64,000 nt of DNA. It comes from Simmondsia chinensis. Lineage: Eukaryota > Streptophyta > Magnoliopsida > Caryophyllales > Simmondsiaceae. The stretch covers positions 34,128,911 to 34,192,910 of the forward strand of contig JAGTTD010000007.1 in NCBI GenBank assembly GCA_018398585.1, given 5' to 3'. The notes under the pieces are model-generated. The model was not told the DNA's origin. It saw nothing but the letters and a program-made list of their open reading frames with translations, and did no database searches. Shown one piece after another: positions 54,847-64,000 of the stretch. Within the stretch, counting starts at the first letter, position 1, and each line of letters begins with the position of its first letter. Position numbers and translations under genes: made by a program.

Positions 54847-56362
54847 ATGACAGGAGGTGTAACTACCCAATCGGGAGCAGGAGGAGCAGGAGCAGCAGGA
54901 GCTGGTCATTCCGTTGTTTTTGTTGATCCAAATGTTTCCTATGCTGCTATTGCAAGTGCAAATGCAACAAAAGAAGTTCAGTTTGTGACAAATGATCAAT
55001 TGAATTCACAATTGGATGATATGTTCAGTCAATTTCAGGCTGTGCAACAGCAAGGAATTGATTGCTTGAAGCAAGATTAGCAGAGAATGTGAAGAAGTAT
55101 GAAGTTCTGATAGAGCAGAAACTCCAAGGATTTGAGAGCAAGCTTTTTAGTTTACAAACTCAAGTAAATAAGTAAGGTGAATCATCTCTTTTAGGAGTTC
55201 TTCGACCTGCTAGTAAACTATCGCCTCTGAATAAAGTGATGCAATCACAAGTGCCGAACACAAGTGTTGTAATCTTGAATAGACCAAGCGATGCTCCTTC
55301 AATGATTCATACAAATGCTAGACCTCAAGATCTTTTACAATCTGTTAAGATAAGGCCATAAGGAGTTGAAGCAACTGTCATATCACAAGATCATTTTGTT
55401 GAGCAAGTGCAATCTCAAACATCTGGCATGAACTCAAATAAAAATTTGAGGCATCTGGATTCTGTTGTACATACTAGAACTTCACCCGATAACATTTTAC
55501 ATCTGAATAGGCCACCCGATCACTACCAGCAGCAAAGATCAGGTAGTAATGATGCTTCTTCTGAGAATAGAAGCAATACATTCAGACAGCCAAGAGTGTA
55601 GATTGATCCCTTTGATGGCAAGCAACCTCAATCATGGTTGAGGAGATGTGATAGATACTTCCATTTCTACAACATCAAAGAATCTGAAAAGGTAGAATTG
55701 GTAGCAGTATATCTTCATGGTGATCATGAGGTATGGTTTTACAGTTTGTTGAAAAGCAATCTGGAGGAGTGGTGTGAAAGATATGGTGATGAGGACACCA
55801 GTGATGTAGTGGATAATTTCAATAAAGTCTTTCAAACCACAATTGTGAGAGAATATATGACAAGATTTGAGAACTTAAGAGCTAGTATGATAGTTGCTTA
55901 TCCACAAGCAACTAAGTCTTATTATGTCTCCAGTTTTATTAGTGGATTGAAGCCACGAATTAAAACATGGTGAAAGCTATTGGTCCTAAGACCTTAACAA
56001 AGGCTTATGCAAAAGCCAAATTGGTCGAGGCCACTGTTATTTCTTCAAGTGACAAAGGCAAGTTCAAAGAAAATGGTTCAAAATCTCATCATAGAGATGT
56101 AACTGGGACCAAGACCAGTAGATCTATCAAGAAGAGGCCTCAAAGGCTTTGTTACAAGTGCAATAAGCCTTATTAGCCATGACATAAGCGCAGCTCCAAG
56201 TTTTTGAAGTCTGCTCAGGGGGTTAATGCTGCAATACAGTCAGACTGTGATGTATGTGAGCCTGATGAGGACAGTTCTGATCATGAGTCCCAGGATGAAT
56301 TGGCTAAGGATGAGATTGAGATTTCTATGAAGGCACTAGGAATGGAGATCACAAGACAATAA
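54847..56362 (+). pseudogene. Gag of element C
   Basis: The N terminus at 54847 (MTGGVTTQSGAGGAGAAGAG) resembles that of the D gag. A coiled-coil-like stretch follows, then Ser/Asn/Gln-rich linker. The gag core is at 55585-56000: FRQPRV, WLRRCDRYFHFYNIKESEKV, YLHGDHEVWFYSLL, EWCERYGDED, VREYMTRFENL, YVSSFISGLKPRI. A broken knuckle, LCYKCNKPY then a stop, is at 56150. Several in-frame stops (55078, 55174, 55600, 56174) disable it. Confidence 0.88.
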
Positions 56363-57738
56363 GGATCAAAGGGAAAGCAGGAAGAAGGCACATCACTATC
56401 TTAATTGATAGTGAAAATACTCATAGTTTTGTTAATCCAAAGGTTGTGAAGAAGGTTGGGTATCAAGTGATTAAAACTCATCCCTTGGCTGTAACCATAG
56501 CAGATGGGAATTCTATTCTCACACAGAACAAAGCCAAGACTTCCAATGGTTTATGCAGGAGCATCAATTCACCTATGATTTCAGAATCCTTCCCTTGGGA
56601 GGGTGTGATATGGTGCTTGGAGTTGATTGGATGAGATCATTCAGCCCTGTGGTTTTTTACTTTGCTAAGCTAATTGTTTCTTTTGAGATTCAAGGGACAA
56701 AAGTTACTTTGCAAGGTACTGAAGATCAAGCTCAATTGCAATTGATTAAAGGCAAGAGCTTGCAAGGATGTTTCAAGAAGAATGCTTATAAGTGGATTGG
56801 TTAGCTGTTCGCAATTGCTCCAATAGAATTGTGTTCGGTGCAGCAGCCTAAAGTTAAAGCTTTGATAGAGGAGTTTAAGGATATTTTTGAGCAGCCTAAG
56901 TTTCTTCTTCCATAGAGGTTCCTTGATCAGGCCATTACTCTAAGATCTAGTGTAGCACCATTCAAATTGAGGCCCTACAAGTATCCTCATGCTCAAAAAT
57001 CAGAAATTGAGAGACAAGTAGAAGTATTGCTCAAGACTAAGCCACAGTCCTTTTGCTTCACAAGTCATTTTAGTGAAGAAGAAAGATGGTTCTGCAAGGA
57101 TGTGCATTGACTATAAGCAACTTAATTCTTTGACAATCAAAGATAAGTTTCCTATTCCTGTTATTGATGATTTACTCGATGAATTATATGGAGCATATTT
57201 CTTCTCTAAGTTGGATTTGAGACAGGGATATCACCAGATTAGAATGCTTGAGCAAGACATCTTCAATACTGCATTTCAAACCCATCATGGCCACAATGAG
57301 TTTGTGGTTATGCCTTTTGGTTTAACCAATGCACCGGCTACATTTCAGGCAGTAATGAATGATATCTTCAAGCAGTTTCTGGGGAGAATTGTTCTGGTAT
57401 TCTTTGATGATGTTCTCATTTACAATGCCTCTTATGAAGATCATCTACAACACTTGAGGGAAGTCTTCCTTGTCATACGCAAACACAAGTTCTTTGCAAA
57501 GTTTTCTAAGTGTGCTTTTATGCTACAACTGGATTATTTGGGACATGTTATATCATCTAAGGGAGTCTACACAGATCCCTTAAAGATACAAGCCATGAAA
57601 GAATGGCCAATTCCTGTCACCTTGAAGCAATTGCGAGGTTTCTTGGGCTTAACACGCTATTACAGGAAGTTCATTGCTAATTTTGGATCGATTACAAGAC
57701 CCTTGATAGATCTGCTTAAGAAGGATGCTTTTGTGTGA
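56363..57738 (+). pseudogene. Protease and reverse transcriptase of element C
   Basis: Protease: TILIDSENTHSFVNPKVV carries DSE instead of DSG, then FRILPLGGCDMVLGVDWM. RT frame 57073-57738 is open for 221 codons: [75 protein letters not shown]. The catalytic box is [12 protein letters not shown] with both Asp present, then [13 protein letters not shown] and [14 protein letters not shown]. This is the best-preserved RT in the window. Stops in the protease, linker and after 57738 prevent a full Pol. Confidence 0.92.
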
Positions 57739-58070
57739 AGTAATAGAGCTCAAGCAGCCTTTGAAGCTTTGAAAGCAGCTATATTGAAGCCCCTGTTCTT
57801 GCTATGCCCAATTTTGTTGAGGACTTTGTTTTAGAGACTAATGCCAGCGGAACTTGTATTGGGGCAGTGCTATCACAAAAGAAAAGGCCCATTGCTTATC
57901 TAAGTCAATGATCAGGACTGATCATCAAAGTTTGAAGTATTTGCTAGAGAAAAAGATTGTGACAAGAATACAGAAGAAAGGGCTAATGAAGATTTTGGGC
58001 CTTGATTACGCAATTGAGTATAGAAGAGGCAGATAAAATCTAGCTGCTGATGCCTTGTCAGGAAGATTAG
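57739..58070 (+). pseudogene. RNase H of element C
   Basis: Fragmented frames: AAFEALKAA, then a degraded [20 protein letters not shown] (TDAS changed to TNAS, so the first catalytic Asp is lost), and RTDHQSLKYLLEKKI with the conserved DH..L. A frame change follows at 57790 and a stop near 58036. Confidence 0.85.
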
Positions 58071-59471
58071 AAGATGGTGAGCAAGCTTATTATGGAGCCA
58101 GTTCTTCCTTCTTGGTTAGAAGAGGTTTACAAGTCCTATGAAGATGATGCTTTTTCCCAAGAATGTATCACTGCTTATAGCATCAGTAAAGACTATAAGA
58201 GAACTTTTGATGCAGATATTTCAGTGAATAAGGGAGTAATTCGATTGAAGGGCAGGTTGTACATTGGCTCTTCAACAGATTTAAGGGATCAGATCATAAG
58301 TGCTTCTCATGACACAGCTTGGGGTGGACATTCAGGTGTGGAAGGCACATATTAGAGAATTAAAGCCTACTTCAGTTGGCCTGGTATGAAAAAAGCAGTA
58401 ATTGAGTTTGTGGGCTCTTGTGATGTATGTTAACAAACAAAGCTGGGTGATCATAGGTACTATGGTCTTTTGCAGCCTCTCCCTATTCCTAATGGAGCTT
58501 GGGTGAATATAAGTATGGATTTCATTGAAGGCTTGCCTAAATCTGAAGGCAAGGAAGTGCTATGGGTTGTGGTTGATCATTTCACAAAGTTTAGCCATTT
58601 CATTGCTTTGATCCGGCCAGTCACAGCTGAAAGATTAGCCAAATGCTTCTTGGATAACATATATAGGTTACATGGATTTCCTTAATCCATTATATCTGAT
58701 AGTGATAGAATTTTCACAAGTCATTTTTGGAGGGAATTGTTTAAGTTTATGGGAACTACTTTGGCTCTTAGCTCTTCGTACCAACCTCAAACTAATGGAA
58801 AAGCAGAAAGAGTCAATCAATGCATTGAACAATATCTTAGGAGCATGGTTTTCACTCATCCCAAAGAGTGGAACAAGTGGTTATCTCTAGCTGAGCATTG
58901 GTATTATACCCATGCTCATTCCTCTCTGGGCACTACTCCTTTCAAAGCTCTATATGGCTATGATCCTCCTGCTCCTTTTTCTTTGCAAAATATGACTTCA
59001 AATGCGTTGGAAGTCTCTGATTTGATGCAACAGAGGAAGCAATTACGGCATTTGCTCAAGGACAATCTGCAGCAAGCTCAAGCAAGGATGAAAATGTATG
59101 TAGACAAGAAGCATGTGGACAAGAATTATGAAGTTGGTGATATGGTTTATCTCAAATTACAACCTTATAGACAGTCTACCTTGGCTGTCAGGAGCAATGC
59201 CAAGCTAAGTGCTTGATTCTTTGGCTCATACAAGATTCTTGAGAAGATTGGCAAAATGGCTTATAGGCTTGCACTACCTCCTAATGCATATATTCACCCA
59301 GTTTTTCATGTCTCTTTGCTTAAGAAATGGGTGAAGAAAGGATGTAAAAGCTCAAAGTCACCCCCTGAAGTTGGTTCCAATGGGGCTTTGGTGTTACAAC
59401 TAGTTGTTGTTCATGGCACCAGAGAGATCAGTGTAGGCAACAGGAAGATTAAGGAAGTGATGGTTCGGTGA
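58071..59471 (+). pseudogene. Integrase of element C
   Basis: N-terminal zinc motif: HDTAWGGHSGVEGTY and CDVC, with stops between. Core: ISMDFIEGLPKSEGKEVLWV with the first catalytic Asp, VVDHFTKFSHFIAL, a second region ISDSDRIFTS, and then FMGTTLALSSSYQPQTNGKA with the catalytic Glu region following. C-terminal GPY/F-like module: YEVGDMVYLKLQPYRQSTLA, AKLSA, then in another frame [20 protein letters not shown]. No chromodomain seen, but the frame ends soon after. Stops at 58682 and 59214 inactivate it. Confidence 0.88.
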
Positions 59472-59565
59472 CAGAATTTGGGCAAAGATTTTACTACTTG
59501 AGAAGAATTGGCATTCTTGAAGAGTCAATTCCCAAATTTCTCTTCTTGAGGTCAAGAAGATCCTT

Positions 59566-59578
59566 AAGTGGAGGGGAT
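59566..59578 (+). promoter_or_regulatory. Polypurine tract of element C
   Basis: AAGTGGAGGGGAT adjoins the 3' LTR at 59579. Confidence 0.8.
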
Positions 59579-59892
59579 TGTTATGATTTTTCCCATTTTA
59601 AGTCTTGTAATCCATGTATTGAATAATTTGAAGTCTTGTATTTCTTTGGAAGTGTTGGTAGTTTGGCTGTTAAGGGTTAGTTGGAGATATTTTTTATTCT
59701 TTGTAGCTAGTTTCTCCTATAAGAGGGCCAATCCTTGTAGTTCTTGATTCATTCAATGAAAATTACTTGATTCTGGAGATATTTTTCTCTCTCTTCTCAT
59801 CTCTTCTGTAACTCTCACCTAACCTCAATTCTCCTCTCACTTAAACTCTCCCTTCACTAGTTAACTTCAATTCCTCAAATTGAAGCTTAACA
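59579..59892 (+). repeat. 3' LTR of element C
   Basis: 314 bp; shorter than the 5' LTR by an internal deletion of about 56 bp. Confidence 0.9.
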
Positions 59893-60730
59893 TAGGCCTT
59901 AGCAAGGGCGTTCACATTGAGGAACTCCATGACAAAGATGGCGAGGTCATTGAGCATGAAACCCAAGAGGAGTTGGCATTGCTAGAAGGGGATGCTGTGA
60001 TAGGTGATGAAGGGCATCTGTTGATAATTAGGCGAGCTTGCTTTGTGGCTAGAGAGGAACACGGGGATGTTTAGCTGAGAAACAACATCTTCCAGACCAC
60101 ATGAACTATTGGCAGTGTGTGCCGCATGGTCATTGATTCAAGCAGCTACGAGGACGTCATATCTAAAGATGCCATCGCTAAGCTGGGGCTGAAGACGGAA
60201 GCTCATCCTAGCCCCTACAAATTGTCTTGGCTTAAAAAGGCAAATTAGGTAACTGTTTTCAAACGCTGCTTAGTTAACTTTTCAATTGGGCAAGGTATAG
60301 AGAGGGGTTTGGTGTGATCTCGTCACTATGGACACCTGTCACCTGCTATTGGGGCGCCCATGGCAGTTTGCCGATTAAGATGGAAGGAAGAATACTATAC
60401 CTTCATCTTCGAAGGGATGAAGACTATCTTGTTACCCAAGAAGGAAGAGGTTCCACGGGCTGTAGAAGCCCAGCGTCCGAACATACAGGGGCAAGCCATG
60501 TTCACCAAAGAGGTTGGTGACGCCCAGGTCATGTTTGTACTGATTGGAAAGGAGAGCAAGGTCAGCTTGGGGGAGATACCGAGTGGAGTTGCCGCCTTGT
60601 TGAAGGAATACGCCGAAGTATTCTCGAAAGAGTTACAAGCTACATTGTCGCCATTAAGAGACATCCAGCACAGCATTTACTTGGTGCCGAGTGCCTCCTT
60701 ACTGAACAGGCCTCATTTCTGAATGAGTCC
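59893..60730 (+). pseudogene. Protease region of element A
   Basis: After C, the frame reads KGVHIEELHDKDGEVIEHE and LIIRRACFVAR. In a following frame MVIDSSSYEDVISKDAIAKL contains the protease active site, with DSG changed to DSS, and LGLKTEAHPSPYKLSWLKKA. The open frame at 60360-60722 (YTFIFEGMKTILLPKKEEV, LLKEYAEVFSKEL) is the protease-to-RT linker. Stops are at 60072, 60246 and 60720. Confidence 0.8.
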
Positions 60731-61600
60731 AACTGAGCATGAGGAGTTGAGATGTCAGGAGGAAGGGCTACTTGCCAAGGGATTTATTAGAGTGAGCTTG
60801 AGTCCTTGTGCCGTTCTAGCTTTGTTGACGCCTAAGAAAGATGGGGGTTAGCGGATGTGCATTGATAGTAGGGCAATCAACAAGATCACAGTATGTTATC
60901 ATTTCCCTATTCCAAGGTTGGATGACTTGTTAGATAAGTTGCAAAGCTCGAAGGTATTTAAGAAATTGGATCTCAAAAATGGGTACCATTAGATTCGGAT
61001 CTCGTTGGGAGACGAGTGGAAAACCGCCTTCAAGACAAGAGAAGGGCTTTATGAGTGGTTGATCATGCCATTCGAGTTGTCCAACACACCGAGAACGTTT
61101 ATGAGATTTATGAATTAGGTTCTACATCCTTTTATCGAGAAATTTGTTGTTGTTTATTTTGATGGTATCCTGATTTATAGCCGAGACCAAGTTGAGCATA
61201 TGAAGCACTGGAGGAAGTACTTAGCACTCTGAAGACGGAGAGCTTGTTTGCTACCTTACAGAAGTACGAATTCATGAGAGACAAGGTATACTTCCTTGGT
61301 TTCGTTGTATCCAAGGACGGTATTGTAGCTAATGATGGGAAGACAACTGCCATATGTGATTGGCCCTAGCCAAAGACAATAGGAGAGGTCCGGAGTTTCC
61401 ATGGGTTGGCGTCTTTCTACAGGCGCTTTGTGCCAAATTTCAGTACTATAATGGCGTCAATAACCAATTGCTTGAAGAAGGGTTCTTTTGTGTGGAGTCC
61501 TCAAGCAGCTGACACCTTTGGTGAGATAAAGAAGAGATTGATCACGGCTCTTGATTTAGCCCTTCCCAATTTCAGAAGTCATTTGATTTACACATAGAAG
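60731..61600 (+). pseudogene. Reverse transcriptase of element A
   Basis: Blocks visible: [69 protein letters not shown]. The MPF-x-L-x-N-x-P block is altered to [15 protein letters not shown]. The catalytic box is VVVYFDGILIYS, with the second Asp replaced by Gly. FLGFVVSKDG-like and [14 protein letters not shown] follow in other frames. At least five stops. Non-functional. Confidence 0.88.
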
Positions 61601-61960
61601 CCTCCAAGACAGGCATTGACACTGTTCTCAGTCAAGACGGGAGGCCTATTGCATACTTTAGCGAGAAGCTTGATGGGAGTAAGCCAAATCACTCAACTTA
61701 CAATCTAAAGTTCTATGCTTTGGTGAGGGCGTTGAGAGATTGGAAGTCCTACTTAGCCAATTGGGAGTTCGTCTTATATTCTAACAACATAGCCTTCTAG
61801 TACTTCAATAGCCACGACAAACTATCAGATAGGCACACCAAATGGGCTAGCTATTTACAACTTTTCCACTTTGTCATCAAGCACAAGCCAGGTGTGATGA
61901 CCAAGGTGGCAGACGCACTCAGCAAGAGGAGCCTTATCATGACGGAGAGTCGGATGGAAG
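61601..61960 (+). pseudogene. RNase H of element A
   Basis: Decayed frames include a remnant of the EASKTGI...LSQDGRPIAYFSEKL segment and LRDWKSYLANWEFVLYSN. Then DKLSDRHTKWASYLQLFHF and VADALSKRS, the usual end of gypsy RNase H. Stops are frequent. Confidence 0.8.
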
Positions 61961-63213
61961 TTACCGGGTTTGATCAGATGGCAAGACAATACCTTGGCGA
62001 TCCCACGTTTGGTGAGATTTGGCGCGATGCACAGACGAGTTCTGTTCCCAATTTCTCTATCCATGATGGGTTTTTGTTCAAAGGAAACTAACTTTGTAAT
62101 CCGAACTCCAGCTGGCGGCTCGAGATTATTAAGGAGAAGCACAACACGGGGCATGTAGGGAAAGATAAGACATTACAGCTTATTATTGCCAAGTACTTCT
62201 GGCCTACGATATGAAAGGAGGTAGAGAGGTATGTCCAACGATGCCGTATCTGTCAGGTCTCAAAGGGCGGAATAACCAACGCATGCCTTTATTTTCCGTT
62301 ATGGATTACGAGTCAGCCATGGACGAATGTCAGCATGGACTTTGTGCTAGGACTACCGAGGACCACTAACGGGATTGACTCCATCTCTTTTGTTGTAGAT
62401 CGCTTCTCCAAGATGACGCATTTAATTGGATGCAAAAGAGCTATTGACGCCGTATATGTCGCAGGTCTTTACTTCCGGGAAATATACAAGTTGAATGGCC
62501 CACCATCTAGCATTGTGTCAAATCATGACGTCAGGTTCGTGAACCACTTTTAGAGGACACTGTGGAAGATGGCTAGCACCTCTCTCGCCTTCATGACCGT
62601 CCATCATCCTCAAACGGATGGACAAACGGAGGTCACTAACTGGCCATTGGGAAATCTATTAGTGTGCCTTGTTGCTAGTAATGCTAAGGGATGGGAGACG
62701 AAGCTGCATCATGCTAAGTTCGCCTACAACAGCTCCATCAATAGGAGCACAAGGTTTACGCCATTCTCGATAGTCTACGGCTTTGTTCCTCGATCTCCAA
62801 TGGATTGGGCGCCAGTGGCTGATCTCACACACCCACACAGAAAGGTGGCTGACTTCACTTAGGGACATCCACGAGCAGACATGAGCATGATTACTGGAAG
62901 CTATAGCCGAGTATAAGATGGCAAGAAATAGACGATGAAGAGCAGTCCAGTTTCAAGTTGGCGACAAGGTGTGGGTAATCTTGACACGCGAGCGATTTCT
63001 CGACTGGGAGTACAATAAGCTTACAGCTCGCAAGATAGGCCCATTAGTAGTATTCGAGAAGGTAAATGACAACGCCTACTATCTTGAGCTTTCACCTAGT
63101 ATGAGGACTTCAGACGTGTTCAACATCAAGCATCTCGTTTCTTATTTTTGTGACAGCGATAGTGCTGACCCTCAGGAAAATTCAAGGGCGAATTCTTTCC
63201 AACCCGGGGAGGA
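61961..63213 (+). pseudogene. Integrase of element A
   Basis: A zinc-binding remnant (GHVGKDKTL..., CRIC) lies at 62150-62260. Core at 62335-62553: MDFVLGLPRTTNGIDSISFV (first Asp), VDRFSKMTHLIGCKRAID, NGPPSSIVSNHDVRF (second Asp). 62569-62862 has TVHHPQTDGQTEV, the catalytic Glu region. The C-terminal part, VWVILTRERFLDWEYNKLTA, then RKIGPLVVFEKVNDNAYYLE and SDVFNIKHLVSYF, is a GPY/F-type module. No chromodomain is recognisable after it. Stops at 62551 and 62860 and others. Confidence 0.88.
63205..63213 (+). promoter_or_regulatory. Polypurine tract of element A
   Basis: CGGGGAGGA directly before the 3' LTR. The gag-pol frame ends just inside the LTR (stop at 63227-63229). Confidence 0.7.
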
Positions 63214-63605
63214 TGATGCAGCCTGTTAAGGGGCAATGGCAGGACACAAGCGAGACATAGGGCTTGGCTATACGCTGGGCTTGGCGGAAATGGGATGCGG
63301 ATCAGGTGGGAAGTAGAATTTGATTAGGATTTTAGTTTTAATTCTCATATTTAAATTTTGTATTTTGAATTATCTCTTAGAGTTTGATTATTATTCTAAT
63401 TACTCTTTTATATATACTAGAGGAGATCTAGGGTTTAGACACTCCATAATTTTCAGGTTATTTTCCTATTTTAGAGCCTCTTTTCTTTGGTTGTGAGAAT
63501 CGAGTTTTTATTTTCTCTTGAAATTTTGTTATTTCATTAATAAAATTAAAGGGAAGGCTGTTGACTCCTTCCTGTTCCCCAATTTACCACTTACACTTTG
63601 CATCA
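63214..63605 (+). repeat. 3' LTR of element A
   Basis: 392 bp, TGATGCAGCCTGTTAAGG...ACTTTGCATCA, flanked by the CCTTA duplication. Confidence 0.93.
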
Positions 63606-63610
63606 CCTTA

Positions 63611-63759
63611 TTTCTCGATCAGGTTTTTATACCCCCTTCTTTCTACGATTTCTCTTTCTTGTGATACTCTAAATACTTTCCTACGATTTCGTCCCATTGT
63701 TAAGTGGGAGAAACACAAAGAGTGAACAGCAAGAAGGAGTAAAGAAAATCTTGTTATAC
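63611..63759. other. Short spacer
   Basis: No feature recognised. Confidence 0.4.
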
Positions 63760-64000
63760 TCCATTTTCAATCTAAGTGGAGGATGGTCTCCGCGGTATTT
63801 TGTGATAGAAAGTTCCCCTTGAAGTTAAAGGGAAGATACTATAAGATGGTTGTGAGGCCAGCCATGACGTATGGGGTGGAGTGCAAGGTGATGAAATAAC
63901 AGTACACACAGAAGATGAAGGTAGCGGAGATGCAAATGCTGGGGTAGATGTTCGGACACACAAGACGTCATAAGAAGCAAATTGGGCGTAGCCCCCATTA
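63760..64000 (+). pseudogene. RTE-like LINE, end of RT region (runs off window)
   Basis: One plus-strand frame reads WRMVSAVFCDRKFPLKLKGR, then YYKMVVRPAMTYGVECKVMK, a stop, KMKVAEMQMLG, a stop, and MFGHTRRHKKQIG. This matches the well-known C-terminal RT block of plant RTE-clade LINEs ('KLKGKFYRT..RPA.LYG.ECW...H..KM.VAEMRMLRWM.GHTR'). Two in-frame stops and no upstream RT show a dead, truncated copy. Confidence 0.85.

Larger units (their letters stand above)
54403..59892 (+). mobile_element. Ty3/gypsy element C, nested in A
   Basis: LTRs at 54403-54772 (370 bp) and 59579-59892 (314 bp), TGTTRTGATTTTTCC...GAAGCTTAACA. Flanks CATGC and TAGGC match at only three of five positions, so the TSD is degraded or the ends are slightly off. 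The interior has a primer-binding site, gag, protease, RT, RNase H and integrase in plus orientation, 5.5 kb in total. Gag resembles that of element D. Many stops, though the RT catalytic box is intact. Confidence 0.9.
45924..63605 (+). mobile_element. Ty3/gypsy element A, host of nested elements B and C
   Basis: LTRs at 45924-46316 and 63214-63605. Perfect 5-bp TSD CCTTA (45919-45923 and 63606-63610). Plus-strand gag begins just after the 5' LTR, is interrupted by B (46510-53552), resumes to its zinc knuckle, is interrupted by C (54403-59892) and continues with protease, RT, RNase H and integrase. Removing B and C leaves ~5.1 kb, a normal gypsy size. No chromodomain was recognised. Many in-frame stops. 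Confidence 0.93.

Overview
This window looks like repeat-dominated, AT-rich heterochromatin from a flowering plant, most likely a eudicot. I cannot name the species. Evidence: plant-type En/Spm (CACTA) transposase exons, chromodomain Ty3/gypsy elements, plant L1-like and RTE-like LINEs, SINEs with TTG tails of the TS/Au kind, hAT and Mutator-like elements with correct target-site duplications (TSDs), and one plant serpin exon. No intact host gene was found. Only two host-derived loci are visible: a serpin exon pseudogene near 44 kb and a short GC-rich locus of unknown function near 35 kb.

Layout. 1-3109: 3' half of a CACTA transposon. 3530-12121: Ty3/gypsy chromovirus E (minus), carrying gag-only element D (5164-8245, TSD GTGCC) and two SINEs. 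12122-14104: AT-rich spacer. 14105-24345: L1-like LINE K, split by a SINE and by coding-poor LTR element G (15767-23444, TSD TATCA); G's left LTR holds an ORF1-only LINE, H. 24346-35846: SINEs, ~190-bp repeat units, a solo-LTR-like insertion (TSD GTACC), two related hAT elements, a Mutator-like element with long inverted repeats, and the GC-rich locus. 35852-41149: complete but decayed chromovirus F (minus, TSD TTATC). 42143-42549: near-perfect inverted repeat. 43721-44506: serpin relic. 45924-63605: Ty3/gypsy element A (plus, TSD CCTTA). A contains gag-only element B (46510-53552), whose 5' LTR is split by a non-autonomous CACTA (47298-50584, TSD TCA), and gypsy element C (54403-59892). 63760-64000: RTE-like LINE remnant.

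The genes do not form an operon or pathway; the window records successive insertions. The order is readable: A before B before the CACTA; A before C; E before D; LINE K before G before H; hAT before the Mutator-like element. Most coding regions carry stops, frameshifts or lost catalytic residues.

The strongest candidate for something new is a short retroposon family whose 5' part is derived from 5S rRNA, including the 5S internal Pol III promoter, joined to a TS/Au-like SINE body. Several copies have 13-20 bp TSDs. Also notable are an ORF1-only LINE family, two gag-only LTR elements and a 128-bp-arm hairpin locus.
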